A stretch of DNA of 64,000 bases from Nakamurella sp040546275. Lineage in GTDB: Bacteria > Actinomycetota > Actinomycetes > Mycobacteriales > Nakamurellaceae. Within the stretch, counting starts at the first letter, position 1, and each line of letters starts with the position of its first letter. The translations under genes and the position numbers were made by a program. Location: the NCBI RefSeq assembly GCF_040546275.1, contig NZ_JBEPNO010000012.1:62001-126000 (forward strand), read 5' to 3'. Positions 1-8,441 of the stretch are shown one piece after another. The notes under the pieces were generated by a model, which searched no databases, had not been told where the DNA came from, and saw only the letters and a program-made list of their open reading frames with translations.

Positions 1-107
1 GCACGCCTCGGGGCCGCGTCGCCACGCCGCTCGCCTGGTCGCACCTGGGCCTCAAACCCACCGGCGCGACTGCCTTCACGGGTGTGCTGTTCGACGACGA
101 AGGTTGA
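1..107 (+). CDS. ruvB: RuvB Holliday junction helicase, C-terminal end (partial)
   Basis: The third frame from base 3 reads a protein end beginning TPRGRVATPLAWSHLGL and stops at TGA 105-107. This matches the C-terminal winged-helix end of actinobacterial RuvB, whose family tail has the pattern TPRGRVAT..AW.HLGL. RuvB is the AAA+ motor that drives branch migration with RuvA. Only about 34 residues are present, so no ATPase motif is visible. A RuvB-YajC-SecD-SecF order is normal in actinobacteria and supports the call. Confidence 0.8.
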   Translation, partial: TPRGRVATPLAWSHLGLKPTGATAFTGVLFDDEG

Positions 108-471
108 TCCGGGCAGGTCAGGCCGCATGACGATGAGCGATTCCCGCTGTGAAGGTCGGTCGCGGCTGCACGCTGACGTGATCTGCATCGGCTACCCTGG
201 CAATAGTCCGGATGTGGCTGTCGGCTGCGTGTGGTCGAATTGTTGCTGGGCGTCGCCCGGCGGAACTTCGTCCGGACGCCGATCGTTGGGTGTGCACGCT
301 CGCCGTACGCCGGCCCTCGTGTACCTCGCGATCCAGGCGCGGGCGGGGGAACCACCCTCAGATCGACAACGGGCCGGGTCGGCCCGCAGTTCGTGACTCA
401 CAGCTCTTCAGCAGTTCCAGAAGACAGCGGCCCCTCGGTCGTCGTCAAGGCAATCTCTTGCAAGGAGAAGC
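108..471. other. Intergenic spacer before the yajC-secDF operon
   Basis: About 360 bases separate the ruvB stop from yajC. The open frames here are arginine-rich shadows with no recognisable domain and no good ribosome binding site. I see no tRNA-like or riboswitch-like fold and no clear terminator. A promoter for yajC-secD-secF should lie here, but I cannot pick a convincing -35/-10 pair. Confidence 0.5.
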
Positions 472-903
472 ATGCAGAACTTCGCGCTCTTGATCCTGAT
501 GTTCGGCGCAATCGGCGTGATGATGGTTTTCGGCTCCCGCAACAAGAAGAAGATGGCCGCCAAGGCCGCCGAATTGCAGGCCTCCATGGTCCCGGGCACC
601 AGGGTGATGACCACCTCGGGCATGCATGCGACCGTCACGGCGATCGCCGACGACACCATCGAGCTGGAGATCGCACCCGGTATCTACACCACCTGGGTGC
701 GAGCCGCCGTGCGTGAGATCGTCGTCGCCGCCCCCGAGGACCTTGAAGATGCCGATTTCGCCGAAACCGAGTACAGCGAGCTCGACGAGGCCGACCTGAA
801 CCAGCTGTCCGGCCAGGACGTCGAACCGATCCACGACGATCACCCCTCCTTGGAGAAGCGCACCAACGCGTCGTTGGAGAAGCGGACCAACGACGTCGGC
901 TAG
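472..903 (+). CDS. yajC: YajC preprotein translocase subunit
   Basis: A small inner-membrane accessory of the Sec holo-translocon that binds SecDF. The 143-residue protein starts with one hydrophobic helix (about residues 4-21, FALLILMFGAIGVMMVF). A basic stretch (RNKKK) and the YajC core with VPGTRVMTTSGMHATV near residues 40-58 follow. The acidic C-terminal tail (about 90-143) is long and carries a near repeat, SLEKRTNASLEKRTND. The ATG is preceded by AAGGAG at 462-467, a spacing of 4 nt. It is followed by secD and secF on the same strand, the usual operon. Confidence 0.93.
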   Translation: MQNFALLILMFGAIGVMMVFGSRNKKKMAAKAAELQASMVPGTRVMTTSGMHATVTAIADDTIELEIAPGIYTTWVRAAVREIVVAAPEDLEDADFAETEYSELDEADLNQLSGQDVEPIHDDHPSLEKRTNASLEKRTNDVG

Positions 904-1037
904 GCTTCCCGACCGCACCGAGCGGTGCCGGGTCCGACAGTCGGGATTGCATCGACAGTGGGGCGCCGGTCTGACGAACGACTCCCGGCTGGATGGCCGC
1001 TGGTCGCGAACTAACGCATTGAGGAGATTGGCGCGAC

Positions 1038-3026
1038 GTGGCAAGCCCTGCTGGTCAGTTCCGACCATGGCGGTTGATCACCGCTTTTGTGATCGTGACG
1101 GCCGTTCTGTACGCCCTGGTGTTCTTCACGAAGGGCTCCAACGCTCCGAAGCTCGGCATCGACCTCCAGGGTGGCACCCAGATCACCCTGACGGCAGAGA
1201 CGTTGGACGGGAAGGCTCCGTCGTCCTCCTCCATGCAGCAGGCGCAACAGATCATGGTCAGGCGGGTCAACGGCTCCGGTGTGGCCGGCGCCCAGGTGCA
1301 GATCGACGGGTCCAACCAGCTTGTCGTCACCGTTCCCGGCAACAACGATCTGCCAGGACTGACGGCATCAGCGCGGCTGAACATCCGCCCCCATGTGGCG
1401 CAGGGCTACGACTACGCGCTCGTGTCGGCGGCTACGGCCACCACCACGGGTGCAAAGGCCAGCGGAGCAGCGACGTCGGGGGCAGCCTCTTCGGTCCCGG
1501 CCCTATCGGGGGCTGCGACCTCCAAGGCCGGTGAGACGGTCGCGGGTCAGTCCGCCCCGGCCACCTCGGCCCAGGGTCTCCGTGCTGGCGCCGCTGCCAC
1601 GACGGGTGCTGCGACCAAGCCTGCTGCGACCAAGCCTGCTGCGACCAAGCCTGCTGCGACCAAGCCTGCTGCGACCAAGGCCGCGACCGCTTTGGCCACT
1701 CCCACGACTGCTCCCTCGACCCCGAAGTCGGCGGGCGCTGCTGCGTCGTCGGCACCGGCGTCCTCCGGCGCTGCCGCATCGGGCGCGGTTTCGTCGGGTG
1801 CCGTGTCGTCGGGTGCCGTGTCCTCTGGCGCTGCGGCATCCTCCGCAGCAGTGCCGCCCAAGTCGGCCTGGCCGATCGCCGGTAGTGACCCGGCGAACCC
1901 GAACCAGCCCCTCGCCAAGGACGCGACCGGGTGGACGGCCTGGCTGACCGCTGCGCAGACGGCTGTCACCAACAGCACCGTCAGCTGCGCGGACATCAAG
2001 AAGAAGGAGGGCCAGGACGATCTGTCGCGCCCCCTGCTGGCCTGCGGCTCCGACTCGGATACGAATCTGAAAGCTGCGGTCTTCCTGCTCGGACCGACAC
2101 TGATCCCGGGGGACCAGATCTCGGGTGCCACGGCGGGGCTGGACCAGACCGGCAGCAGCGGCTGGGTCATCAACGTGACCTTCGATTCCGCCGGCTTCAA
2201 GACCTGGTCGACCTATACGGCCAACAACGTCGGCAAGCAGACCGCGTTCACCCTGGACGGCGTGGTGATTTCCGATCCGTCCATCAGCGGCCCGATCAAC
2301 ACGGTGACCACCCTGATCACCGGCACCTTCACCCAGGCCAGCGCCACCAGCCTGGCCAACTCGCTGAACTTCGGCGCCCTTCCCTTGAACTTCGTGCAGG
2401 GCACCTCGACCAGCATCAGCGCCGAACTCGGATTCCAGTACCTGCAGGCGGGTCTGATCGCCGGAGGCATCGGGTTGCTCCTGGTGATCGTCTACTGCAT
2501 CGCCTACTACCGGCTCCTGGGCCTGATCACCATCGGCTCGCTGGTCCTGTCGGGTGGTCTGGTCTACGCGATCATGGTGCTGCTCGGACGCTGGATCGAT
2601 CTCAGTCTCGACCTGGCCGGGGTCGCCGGTCTGATCGTGGCCATCGGTATCACGGCCGACTCGTTCGTCATCTACTTCGAACGATTGAAGGACGAGGTCC
2701 GGGAGGGCCGCACCTTCCGATCGGCGGTCCCGCGTGGTTGGGAGCGGGCGAAGCGCACCATCCTGTCGGCCGACGCCGTGTCGTTCCTGTCCGCCATCGT
2801 CCTGTACCTGGTCGCAGTCGGCGACGTGAAGGGTTTCGCCTTCACGTTGGGTCTGTCCACGGTGCTCGACCTGGTGGTCGTCTACCTGGTGACGCATCCC
2901 CTTGTCGCGCTGGCGTCCGGTAGCAAGATCTTCAACTCGGCCCGGTACTCCGGGCTGGGCGCCGTGGCTGCCGCCGGTGCCCGTCAACGAGCCGCCACTG
3001 CGCGACTGACCGCGAAAGAGGCCTGA
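1038..3026 (+). CDS. secD: SecD protein translocase subunit
   Basis: SecD pairs with SecF to pull secreted proteins across the membrane using the proton gradient. The 662-residue protein has an N-terminal helix (about 12-31), the family motif GIDLQGGTQ at about 40-48, a large periplasmic part, and a C-terminal membrane bundle (about 470-640) with the conserved AIGITADSFVIYFERLKDE stretch. Between about residues 131 and 275 sits an Ala/Ser/Thr/Pro-rich insertion including near-perfect 5-residue repeats. It makes the protein longer than typical SecD and is probably a flexible extracytoplasmic linker. The start is GTG with GAGGAG at 1021-1026, spacing 11. secF follows after one base. Confidence 0.95.
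   Translation: MASPAGQFRPWRLITAFVIVTAVLYALVFFTKGSNAPKLGIDLQGGTQITLTAETLDGKAPSSSSMQQAQQIMVRRVNGSGVAGAQVQIDGSNQLVVTVPGNNDLPGLTASARLNIRPHVAQGYDYALVSAATATTTGAKASGAATSGAASSVPALSGAATSKAGETVAGQSAPATSAQGLRAGAAATTGAATKPAATKPAATKPAATKPAATKAATALATPTTAPSTPKSAGAAASSAPASSGAAASGAVSSGAVSSGAVSSGAAASSAAVPPKSAWPIAGSDPANPNQPLAKDATGWTAWLTAAQTAVTNSTVSCADIKKKEGQDDLSRPLLACGSDSDTNLKAAVFLLGPTLIPGDQISGATAGLDQTGSSGWVINVTFDSAGFKTWSTYTANNVGKQTAFTLDGVVISDPSISGPINTVTTLITGTFTQASATSLANSLNFGALPLNFVQGTSTSISAELGFQYLQAGLIAGGIGLLLVIVYCIAYYRLLGLITIGSLVLSGGLVYAIMVLLGRWIDLSLDLAGVAGLIVAIGITADSFVIYFERLKDEVREGRTFRSAVPRGWERAKRTILSADAVSFLSAIVLYLVAVGDVKGFAFTLGLSTVLDLVVVYLVTHPLVALASGSKIFNSARYSGLGAVAAAGARQRAATARLTAKEA
1608..1679 (+). repeat. 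15-bp in-frame tandem repeat inside secD
   Basis: The unit GCTGCGACCAAGCCT occurs four full times in a row from 1608, and a fifth, partial copy ends at 1679. It encodes A-A-T-K-P repeated in the periplasmic linker of SecD. The copies are identical at the base level, which suggests recent slippage or unequal exchange. Confidence 0.9.
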
Positions 3027-3027
3027 G

Positions 3028-4593
3028 ATGGCACCCGAGGCCACCGCCACCAAGCCCGGTGAAGAAGTCAGCCACGACGAGATAGTCAGGCTGAACAAGG
3101 CGATCCACACCGGCAGTTTCATCTCCCGGCTGACCACCGGGACCGGTGCGTTCGACATCCTGGGCAAGCGCCGCTACTACTACATGTTCTCCGGCTTCCT
3201 GGTGGTCGCCTCGATCCTGGTCATCATCATCCGGGGCTTCCATCTGGGCACCGACTTCGCCGGCGGTACCAAGTTCACCTTCATCCCCAGTTCCAACGTG
3301 GCGGGCGCGAACACCGAGCGGGTGACCGAGGTGCTCGACAAGGCCATCGGATCCGACCTGGTCGAGAAGGTCCAGACTCTGGGCGGCAACACCGTCCAGG
3401 CCACCCTCAAGGCGCTGACCGGCCAGCAGGTCATCGCCGGCAAGGACGCCCTCAACACGACGTTCACCCCAGTGGGTGGAGTGTCCGCGTCCGATGTCTC
3501 GTCAACCTGGGGCGCCCAGATCTCAGACCGGGCAATCCTGGCCGTCATCATCTTCCTCATCCTGGTCGGGGTGTTCATCTGGGTCAGGTACGAGAAGCGT
3601 GCCGCAGCGGCCGCAGTGCTGTCCACCGTGCACGACGTCCTGGTGACAGCAGGGATCTATGCTCTTGCCGGCTTCGAGGTGACTCCTGCCACCGTCATCG
3701 GCCTGTTGACCATCCTCGGGTTCTCGCTCTACGACACCGTCGTCGTCTACGACAAGGTGCAGGAGAACGCCAAGGGCCTCACCTCGCTGCTGCGCCGCAA
3801 CTATGCGGAGTCGGCGAACCTGGCCTTGAACCAGACCATCATGCGATCGCTCAACACCTCGCTGATCGCGCTGCTGCCCGTGGCCGGTCTGCTCGTCGCG
3901 GGTGTGGCCGTGCTCGGCGGCGGCACGCTCAAGGATCTGGCGCTCGTGCTGCTGGTCGGCATGCTGGTCGGCGCCTACTCCTCGATCTTCGTCGCGGTCC
4001 CGGTCGCGGTCGACCTGAAGATCCGGGAGCCGGTGATCAAAGCCCACACCGCACGGGTGCTCGCCAAACGCCGGGCCGACGGCACCATCGTCGACGCCGA
4101 CGGAGATCCGGTGGGACACAAGACGTCCACTGGTACGGAGCACGTTCGGCGTTCCACCGTTGTTGCTCCGCCCGTGGTGCCGGGGATGAAGGCCGGAGCT
4201 CCGCCCAAGCCTGGCGTCAAGCCGCAGCGGGCCGGTCGTCCGGTGGTAGCGAAGCCCCTGGTTTCACCGGTGGCGCCGAAGATCGCCTCCAAGCGGCTTG
4301 GCGCCAAGCCCGCAGGTCCGTCCGGTGCGGCTGCGTCGACCTCGTCAAACTCCGCGGCCTCTGCGCGAGCCGAGCGGCCCGCGCACGGAGAGGCATCGGA
4401 TGCTTCGGCGTCCCTCGTCGATACTGCCCCGGCTGTAGGCGCTCCGGCTGTCGACGCCGCGACCGATACGGCGATCGACGCGGCCGTCGGCGGATCGGTG
4501 AGCAGTCGTAGCCCGGGTTCCGCCAAGAGCACCGGCAAGGTTGCCCGTCCATCGGGCAAGGCAACTCGGCCCACGGGCAAGCGTGGTCGCTGA
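3028..4593 (+). CDS. secF: SecF protein translocase subunit
   Basis: Partner of SecD in the Sec translocon. Of 521 residues, the first 345 or so form the normal SecF. A cytosolic N-terminus is followed by a first membrane helix at about 53-70, the motif LGTDFAGGTKF at about 73-83, a periplasmic domain, and a five-helix bundle containing IGLLTILGFSLYDTVVVYDKV. A C-terminal extension of about 170 residues rich in Ala, Pro, Lys and Ser follows, probably disordered and cytosolic; such tails are common in actinobacteria. Only one base separates it from secD, so the two are translationally linked. Confidence 0.95.
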   Translation: MAPEATATKPGEEVSHDEIVRLNKAIHTGSFISRLTTGTGAFDILGKRRYYYMFSGFLVVASILVIIIRGFHLGTDFAGGTKFTFIPSSNVAGANTERVTEVLDKAIGSDLVEKVQTLGGNTVQATLKALTGQQVIAGKDALNTTFTPVGGVSASDVSSTWGAQISDRAILAVIIFLILVGVFIWVRYEKRAAAAAVLSTVHDVLVTAGIYALAGFEVTPATVIGLLTILGFSLYDTVVVYDKVQENAKGLTSLLRRNYAESANLALNQTIMRSLNTSLIALLPVAGLLVAGVAVLGGGTLKDLALVLLVGMLVGAYSSIFVAVPVAVDLKIREPVIKAHTARVLAKRRADGTIVDADGDPVGHKTSTGTEHVRRSTVVAPPVVPGMKAGAPPKPGVKPQRAGRPVVAKPLVSPVAPKIASKRLGAKPAGPSGAAASTSSNSAASARAERPAHGEASDASASLVDTAPAVGAPAVDAATDTAIDAAVGGSVSSRSPGSAKSTGKVARPSGKATRPTGKRGR

Positions 4594-4639
4594 TCGACCG
4601 GGCACGTCCGGTCGCCAGGCCGCGACCGGTGTTGGTTCG

Positions 4640-5158
4640 GTGAGCGCGGGAGAGGCGATCGATCGGCTGACCCGCGTCCAGCAGGATTTTCCGGTACCGG
4701 GCGTGTTGTTCCGCGACCTGACTCCGGTGCTCGCTGACGCCGCTGCCCTGCGGGCCATCGGGGCCGAGCTGCCGATCGGTTTCGGGCCGGTCGACGTGGT
4801 GGCCGGGCTCGAGTCGCGAGGATTTCTGCTGGCCACCGCGGTGGCGATGACGCTGGGGACCGGCGTGCTCGCGGTCCGCAAACCCGGGAAGCTGCCGGGG
4901 GTGCTGCTGCGCGAGGAGTACGAGCTCGAGTACGGCACTGCTGCGCTGGAGCTCAATCCGGATGACGTCGTTTTCGGCTCCAGGGTCCTCGTGGTCGACG
5001 ACGTGCTCGCCACCGGAGGAACCGCCGCCGCCGCCTGCCGGCTGCTGCGGGCTGCCGGCGGGACTGTTGTCGGGGTGGCGGTGGCCATCGAGTTGGTCGG
5101 GTTGAAAGGTAGATCCCAGCTATCCGGAATTCCGGTGCATGCCCTCCGCGTGTGCTGA
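4640..5158 (+). CDS. apt: Adenine phosphoribosyltransferase
   Basis: Converts adenine and PRPP to AMP in purine salvage. From the GTG at 4640 the protein has 172 residues, close to the family size of 170-185. The start region QQDFPVPGVLFRDLTP and the PRPP-binding loop VLVVDDVLATGGTA (about residues 115-128) are clear, as is the flexible-loop region RKPGKLPG. A longer version from GTG 4583 would overlap the secF stop and add 19 residues; neither start has a strong ribosome binding site. It sits between secF and relA, as in other actinobacteria, linking purine salvage with (p)ppGpp metabolism. Confidence 0.88.
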   Translation: MSAGEAIDRLTRVQQDFPVPGVLFRDLTPVLADAAALRAIGAELPIGFGPVDVVAGLESRGFLLATAVAMTLGTGVLAVRKPGKLPGVLLREEYELEYGTAALELNPDDVVFGSRVLVVDDVLATGGTAAAACRLLRAAGGTVVGVAVAIELVGLKGRSQLSGIPVHALRVC

Positions 5159-5275
5159 GCACGGTGGGTACCGGCGGGGGGGTTCCCACGCTGCGGAATG
5201 GTCGGTCACCCCGGCGGCGTTAAACTCGACAAGGTTCTCGTTCATCCGACGGGTCCGTTCGAGGGGGGTGTCCCG

Positions 5276-8158
5276 ATGAGTTCCGAACCGGTGGAAACCC
5301 CGAAGCCGGGCCACCCCGCGCCCGCGCTTGCGGTGGTCCCGCCGATCCGGAGGGCATGGCCTGACGGCGCGGCGACTGATGCTACGACGCTCGACGTCGT
5401 CGAAACCGAGTCTCCCCCTCCCGAACTCGCAGGTGCTGCGTCGCGGGCACCCGCCCCGAAACCCGCACCGGCGCCCCTGGTGCCGCCGCGTTCTGCCCCG
5501 ACGGCCGCTGCGCGGTCGAAGACCGTCGCGACGCCCCCGGGGCAGCCAGCAGCGCAGTCGGAGACCACGGCCGCGCCGTCGGAGACCACGGCCGCGCCGT
5601 CGGAGACCACGGCCGCGCCGTCGCGGGCCATCGCGACGCGGTCGGAGGTGACGGCGCTGGGGTCGGAGACCGCGGCAGGTCCGTCGCGGACCACCTCACC
5701 GTCCGGCTCGGCGCTGACCTCGGCAACCCCGGTCGTCCGGACTGCTGCATCCGGGTCGGTCGTCGCGCGATCGTCGACGCACGCGCCCGTGGCGAAGGCC
5801 CCGCCAACCGGGCCCATCGTGTCGGCAGCGACCCGGCCGCGCCCGGGAGCCGTGCCGGTGAAGGTGGCCGACGAGGTCGATCCGTCACCGGACAGTCCAC
5901 CACAGGCGATGTCGGCCACGAGACGCATGCGGTCCCGGCTGACGCGCCGTATGAGCGGCCAGCGCACCCCGGCTGCGACCGGCCGTACCGTGCTGGAGCC
6001 CTTGTTCGCCGTTCATCGATCGCTACACCCGAAGGCCGACCTGAAGGTCATCCAGCACGCCTACGAGGTCGCCGAGGTGGCGCACCGCGAGCAGTTCCGC
6101 AAGTCGGGCGACCCGTACATCACCCATCCACTCGCGGTCGCGACGATCCTTGCGGACCTGGGCATGGACACCACGACGCTGGTCGCCGCGCTGCTGCACG
6201 ACACGGTCGAGGACACCGACTACACGCTAGACATGGTCAAGAGCGATTTCTCCGAGGAGGTCGCGCACCTCGTCGACGGCGTCACCAAGCTCGACAAGGT
6301 CCACTTCGGCGATGCAGCCGAGGCTGAAACCATCCGCAAGATGATCATCGCGATGGCGCAGGACCCCCGGGTGCTGGTCATCAAGTTGGCCGACCGTCTG
6401 CACAACATGCGGACCATGCGTTTCCTCGCGCCGGACAAGCAGGCTCGCAAGGCGAAGGAGACCCTGGAGGTCCTGGCCCCGCTGGCCCACCGTCTCGGCA
6501 TGGCGACCGTCAAGTGGGAGCTCGAGGATCTGGCGTTCGCGATCCTGCACTCGAAGCGGTACGACGAGATCGTGCGGCTGGTCGCCGATCGTGCCCCTTC
6601 GCGTGACACCTACCTTGCGGCGGTGACCGAGGAGCTGAATGCCGAGCTCGGTGCGGCCAAGATCCCGGCCGAGGTGGTCGGTCGCGGCAAGCACTACTAC
6701 TCCATCTACCAGAAGATGCAGGTGAGGGGTCGTGAATTCGACGAGATCCACGACCTCGTCGCCGTCCGGATCCTGGTCAGTACGGTCCGGGAGTGCTATG
6801 CCGTGATGGGTGTCGTCCATGCCATGTGGGCGCCGATGCCCGGCCGGTTCAAGGACTACATCGCCCAGCCGAGGTACGGCGTCTACCAGTCGCTGCACAC
6901 CACCGTCATCGGACCGCAGGGAAAGCCGCTCGAGGTCCAGATCCGCACGCTCGAGATGCACCACACCGCCGAATACGGGATTGCATCGCACTGGCGGTAC
7001 AAGGAGACGAAGGGGACGCATACCGGCGCCGGGGCCTCGGTCGACGAGATGGCCTGGATGCGTCAGTTGCTCGACTGGCAGCGGGAGGCCGGCGACGCCG
7101 GCGAATTCCTGGACAACCTGCGGTACGAGATCGCCTCGAACGATATATTCGTGTTCACGCCGAAGGGCGATATCCATACCCTCCCGGCGGGTTCCACGCC
7201 AGTGGATTTTGCGTACGCGGTGCACACCGAGGTCGGAAATCGATGTATCGGCGCAAAGGTCGACGGTCGACTCGTCGCATTGGAACGCACGCTGACCAAT
7301 GGTCAGATCATCGAGATCTTCACCTCGAAAGCTGCCGGCGCCGGACCGAGTCGGGACTGGCTGAACTTCGTGGTGTCGTCCCGGGCAAAGACGAAGATCC
7401 GTCAGCATTTCGCCAAGGAGCGGCGGGAAGAGGCCGTCGATCTCGGTAAGGAAGCGATTACCAAGGCTGCCCGCCGCGAAGGACTCCCGGTGCAGCGGCT
7501 GATCTCCCACGATGCCCTTGCCGCAGCCGGGCACGATCTCGGATTCAAGGACATCGCTGCCCTGTACGCGGCCGTCGGTGAGAATCACGTATCTGCGAAA
7601 ACTGTTGTCGCCAAGGTTGTGTCGATTCTCGGCGGGGCAGAGGAGGCCGGCGACGCGATCGCCGAACGTTCCGTTCCGTCGGTCGCGCGACGACCACGGC
7701 CGACCACCGACGTCGGCGTCCTCGTCAAGGGAATTTCCGATATCCAACTGAAACTCGCACGCTGCTGCACCCCGGTGCCCGGGGACAAGATCCTCGGATT
7801 CATCACCAAGGGTGGGGCGGTATCGGTGCATCGCGTCGATTGCACGAATGCCGATGCGCTACGGGCCGAATCCGCCCGTCTTGTGGACGTCAGCTGGGAT
7901 CCGAATTCGGCATCCGTTTTCCTGGTCACCATTCAGGTTGAGGCGCTGGACCGCCATCGTTTGCTGTCCGACATCACCAAAACCTTGGCCGATGAGAAGG
8001 TCAACATCCTGTCTGCCAATCTGTCCATGTCGAAGGACAGAATGGCGATCTCGAGATTCTCATTCGAGATGGCCGACCCCAAACACCTGGGGCACCTGCT
8101 ACGGACCGTCCGCGGTGTCGAGGGCGTCTACGACGTCTACAGGGTCACCAGCGCCTGA
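5276..8158 (+). CDS. relA: Bifunctional (p)ppGpp synthetase/hydrolase (Rel)
   Basis: Makes and breaks the stringent-response alarmone. From ATG 5276 (preceded by GAGGGGGG) the protein has 960 residues. Residues 1-220 are an Ala/Pro/Ser/Thr-rich, likely disordered extension absent from most Rel proteins. The hydrolase HD domain follows (ITHPLAVATIL; LLHDTVEDTD near 306). The synthetase domain holds RFKDYIAQPRYGVYQSLHTT near 524; the basic RxKD form is typical of bifunctional enzymes. Then come a TGS domain (about 625-685) and a C-terminal ACT domain (about 882-960). An earlier in-frame start at 5198 lacks a ribosome binding site. TAAACT at about 5220 may be a -10 element. Confidence 0.95.
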   Translation: MSSEPVETPKPGHPAPALAVVPPIRRAWPDGAATDATTLDVVETESPPPELAGAASRAPAPKPAPAPLVPPRSAPTAAARSKTVATPPGQPAAQSETTAAPSETTAAPSETTAAPSRAIATRSEVTALGSETAAGPSRTTSPSGSALTSATPVVRTAASGSVVARSSTHAPVAKAPPTGPIVSAATRPRPGAVPVKVADEVDPSPDSPPQAMSATRRMRSRLTRRMSGQRTPAATGRTVLEPLFAVHRSLHPKADLKVIQHAYEVAEVAHREQFRKSGDPYITHPLAVATILADLGMDTTTLVAALLHDTVEDTDYTLDMVKSDFSEEVAHLVDGVTKLDKVHFGDAAEAETIRKMIIAMAQDPRVLVIKLADRLHNMRTMRFLAPDKQARKAKETLEVLAPLAHRLGMATVKWELEDLAFAILHSKRYDEIVRLVADRAPSRDTYLAAVTEELNAELGAAKIPAEVVGRGKHYYSIYQKMQVRGREFDEIHDLVAVRILVSTVRECYAVMGVVHAMWAPMPGRFKDYIAQPRYGVYQSLHTTVIGPQGKPLEVQIRTLEMHHTAEYGIASHWRYKETKGTHTGAGASVDEMAWMRQLLDWQREAGDAGEFLDNLRYEIASNDIFVFTPKGDIHTLPAGSTPVDFAYAVHTEVGNRCIGAKVDGRLVALERTLTNGQIIEIFTSKAAGAGPSRDWLNFVVSSRAKTKIRQHFAKERREEAVDLGKEAITKAARREGLPVQRLISHDALAAAGHDLGFKDIAALYAAVGENHVSAKTVVAKVVSILGGAEEAGDAIAERSVPSVARRPRPTTDVGVLVKGISDIQLKLARCCTPVPGDKILGFITKGGAVSVHRVDCTNADALRAESARLVDVSWDPNSASVFLVTIQVEALDRHRLLSDITKTLADEKVNILSANLSMSKDRMAISRFSFEMADPKHLGHLLRTVRGVEGVYDVYRVTSA
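5558..5620 (+). repeat. 21-bp tandem repeat in the relA 5' region
   Basis: Three identical 21-base units (5558-5578, 5579-5599, 5600-5620) encode S-E-T-T-A-A-P in the disordered N-terminal extension of Rel. Perfect base identity points to recent expansion. The repeat is in frame and keeps the gene open. Confidence 0.9.
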
Positions 8159-8243
8159 CGCCCGGCCGGGGCCGCTCGGCGCCAAGTCCGCCACTCCGGT
8201 CCCTGTCCAGACGGGTGCTCCGGTCCGTTGCGGACCCACAATC

Positions 8244-8315
8244 GCCCGGCGCATACCGAAGTGACCGAAATAGGCCGTTTTGGTGCACATTCGGTCACTT
8301 CGGTATGCGCCGGGC
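8244..8315. repeat. Long perfect inverted repeat between convergent genes
   Basis: Arms of 26 bases at 8244-8269 and 8290-8315 are exact reverse complements around a 20-base loop. The arm contains CCCGGCGCATACCGAAGTGA. A further partial copy, GGTATGCGCCGG, lies at 8320-8331. The element sits in the roughly 280-base spacer between relA (plus) and the cyclophilin gene (minus), so it could act as a two-way terminator, but it lacks a T-run. A related but weaker structure is found at 48916-49000. It could equally be a small mobile repeat. Confidence 0.85.
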
Positions 8316-8441
8316 AGTCCGGTATGCGCCGGCAAGGCATGAATGCCCACCTGGCCTGTATGCGCACCAGGACGCGCAACGTCTGTCCCGGTCCTGACCC
8401 GCCGGGCGGCGGGGTTGGTCGATACCGTGCGCCCGGCGGTG

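Noticed and set aside
1608..1679. Tandem repeat as a possible CRISPR array
   Set aside because: Units are contiguous and in frame without spacers; it encodes AATKP repeats of SecD.
1503..3167. Minus-strand 554-residue open frame opposite secD
   Set aside because: Antisense shadow typical of high-GC coding sequence; its composition mirrors the SecD repeats.
8215..8397. Short plus-strand frame over the inverted repeat
   Set aside because: Created by the repeat itself; no ribosome site or conserved feature.
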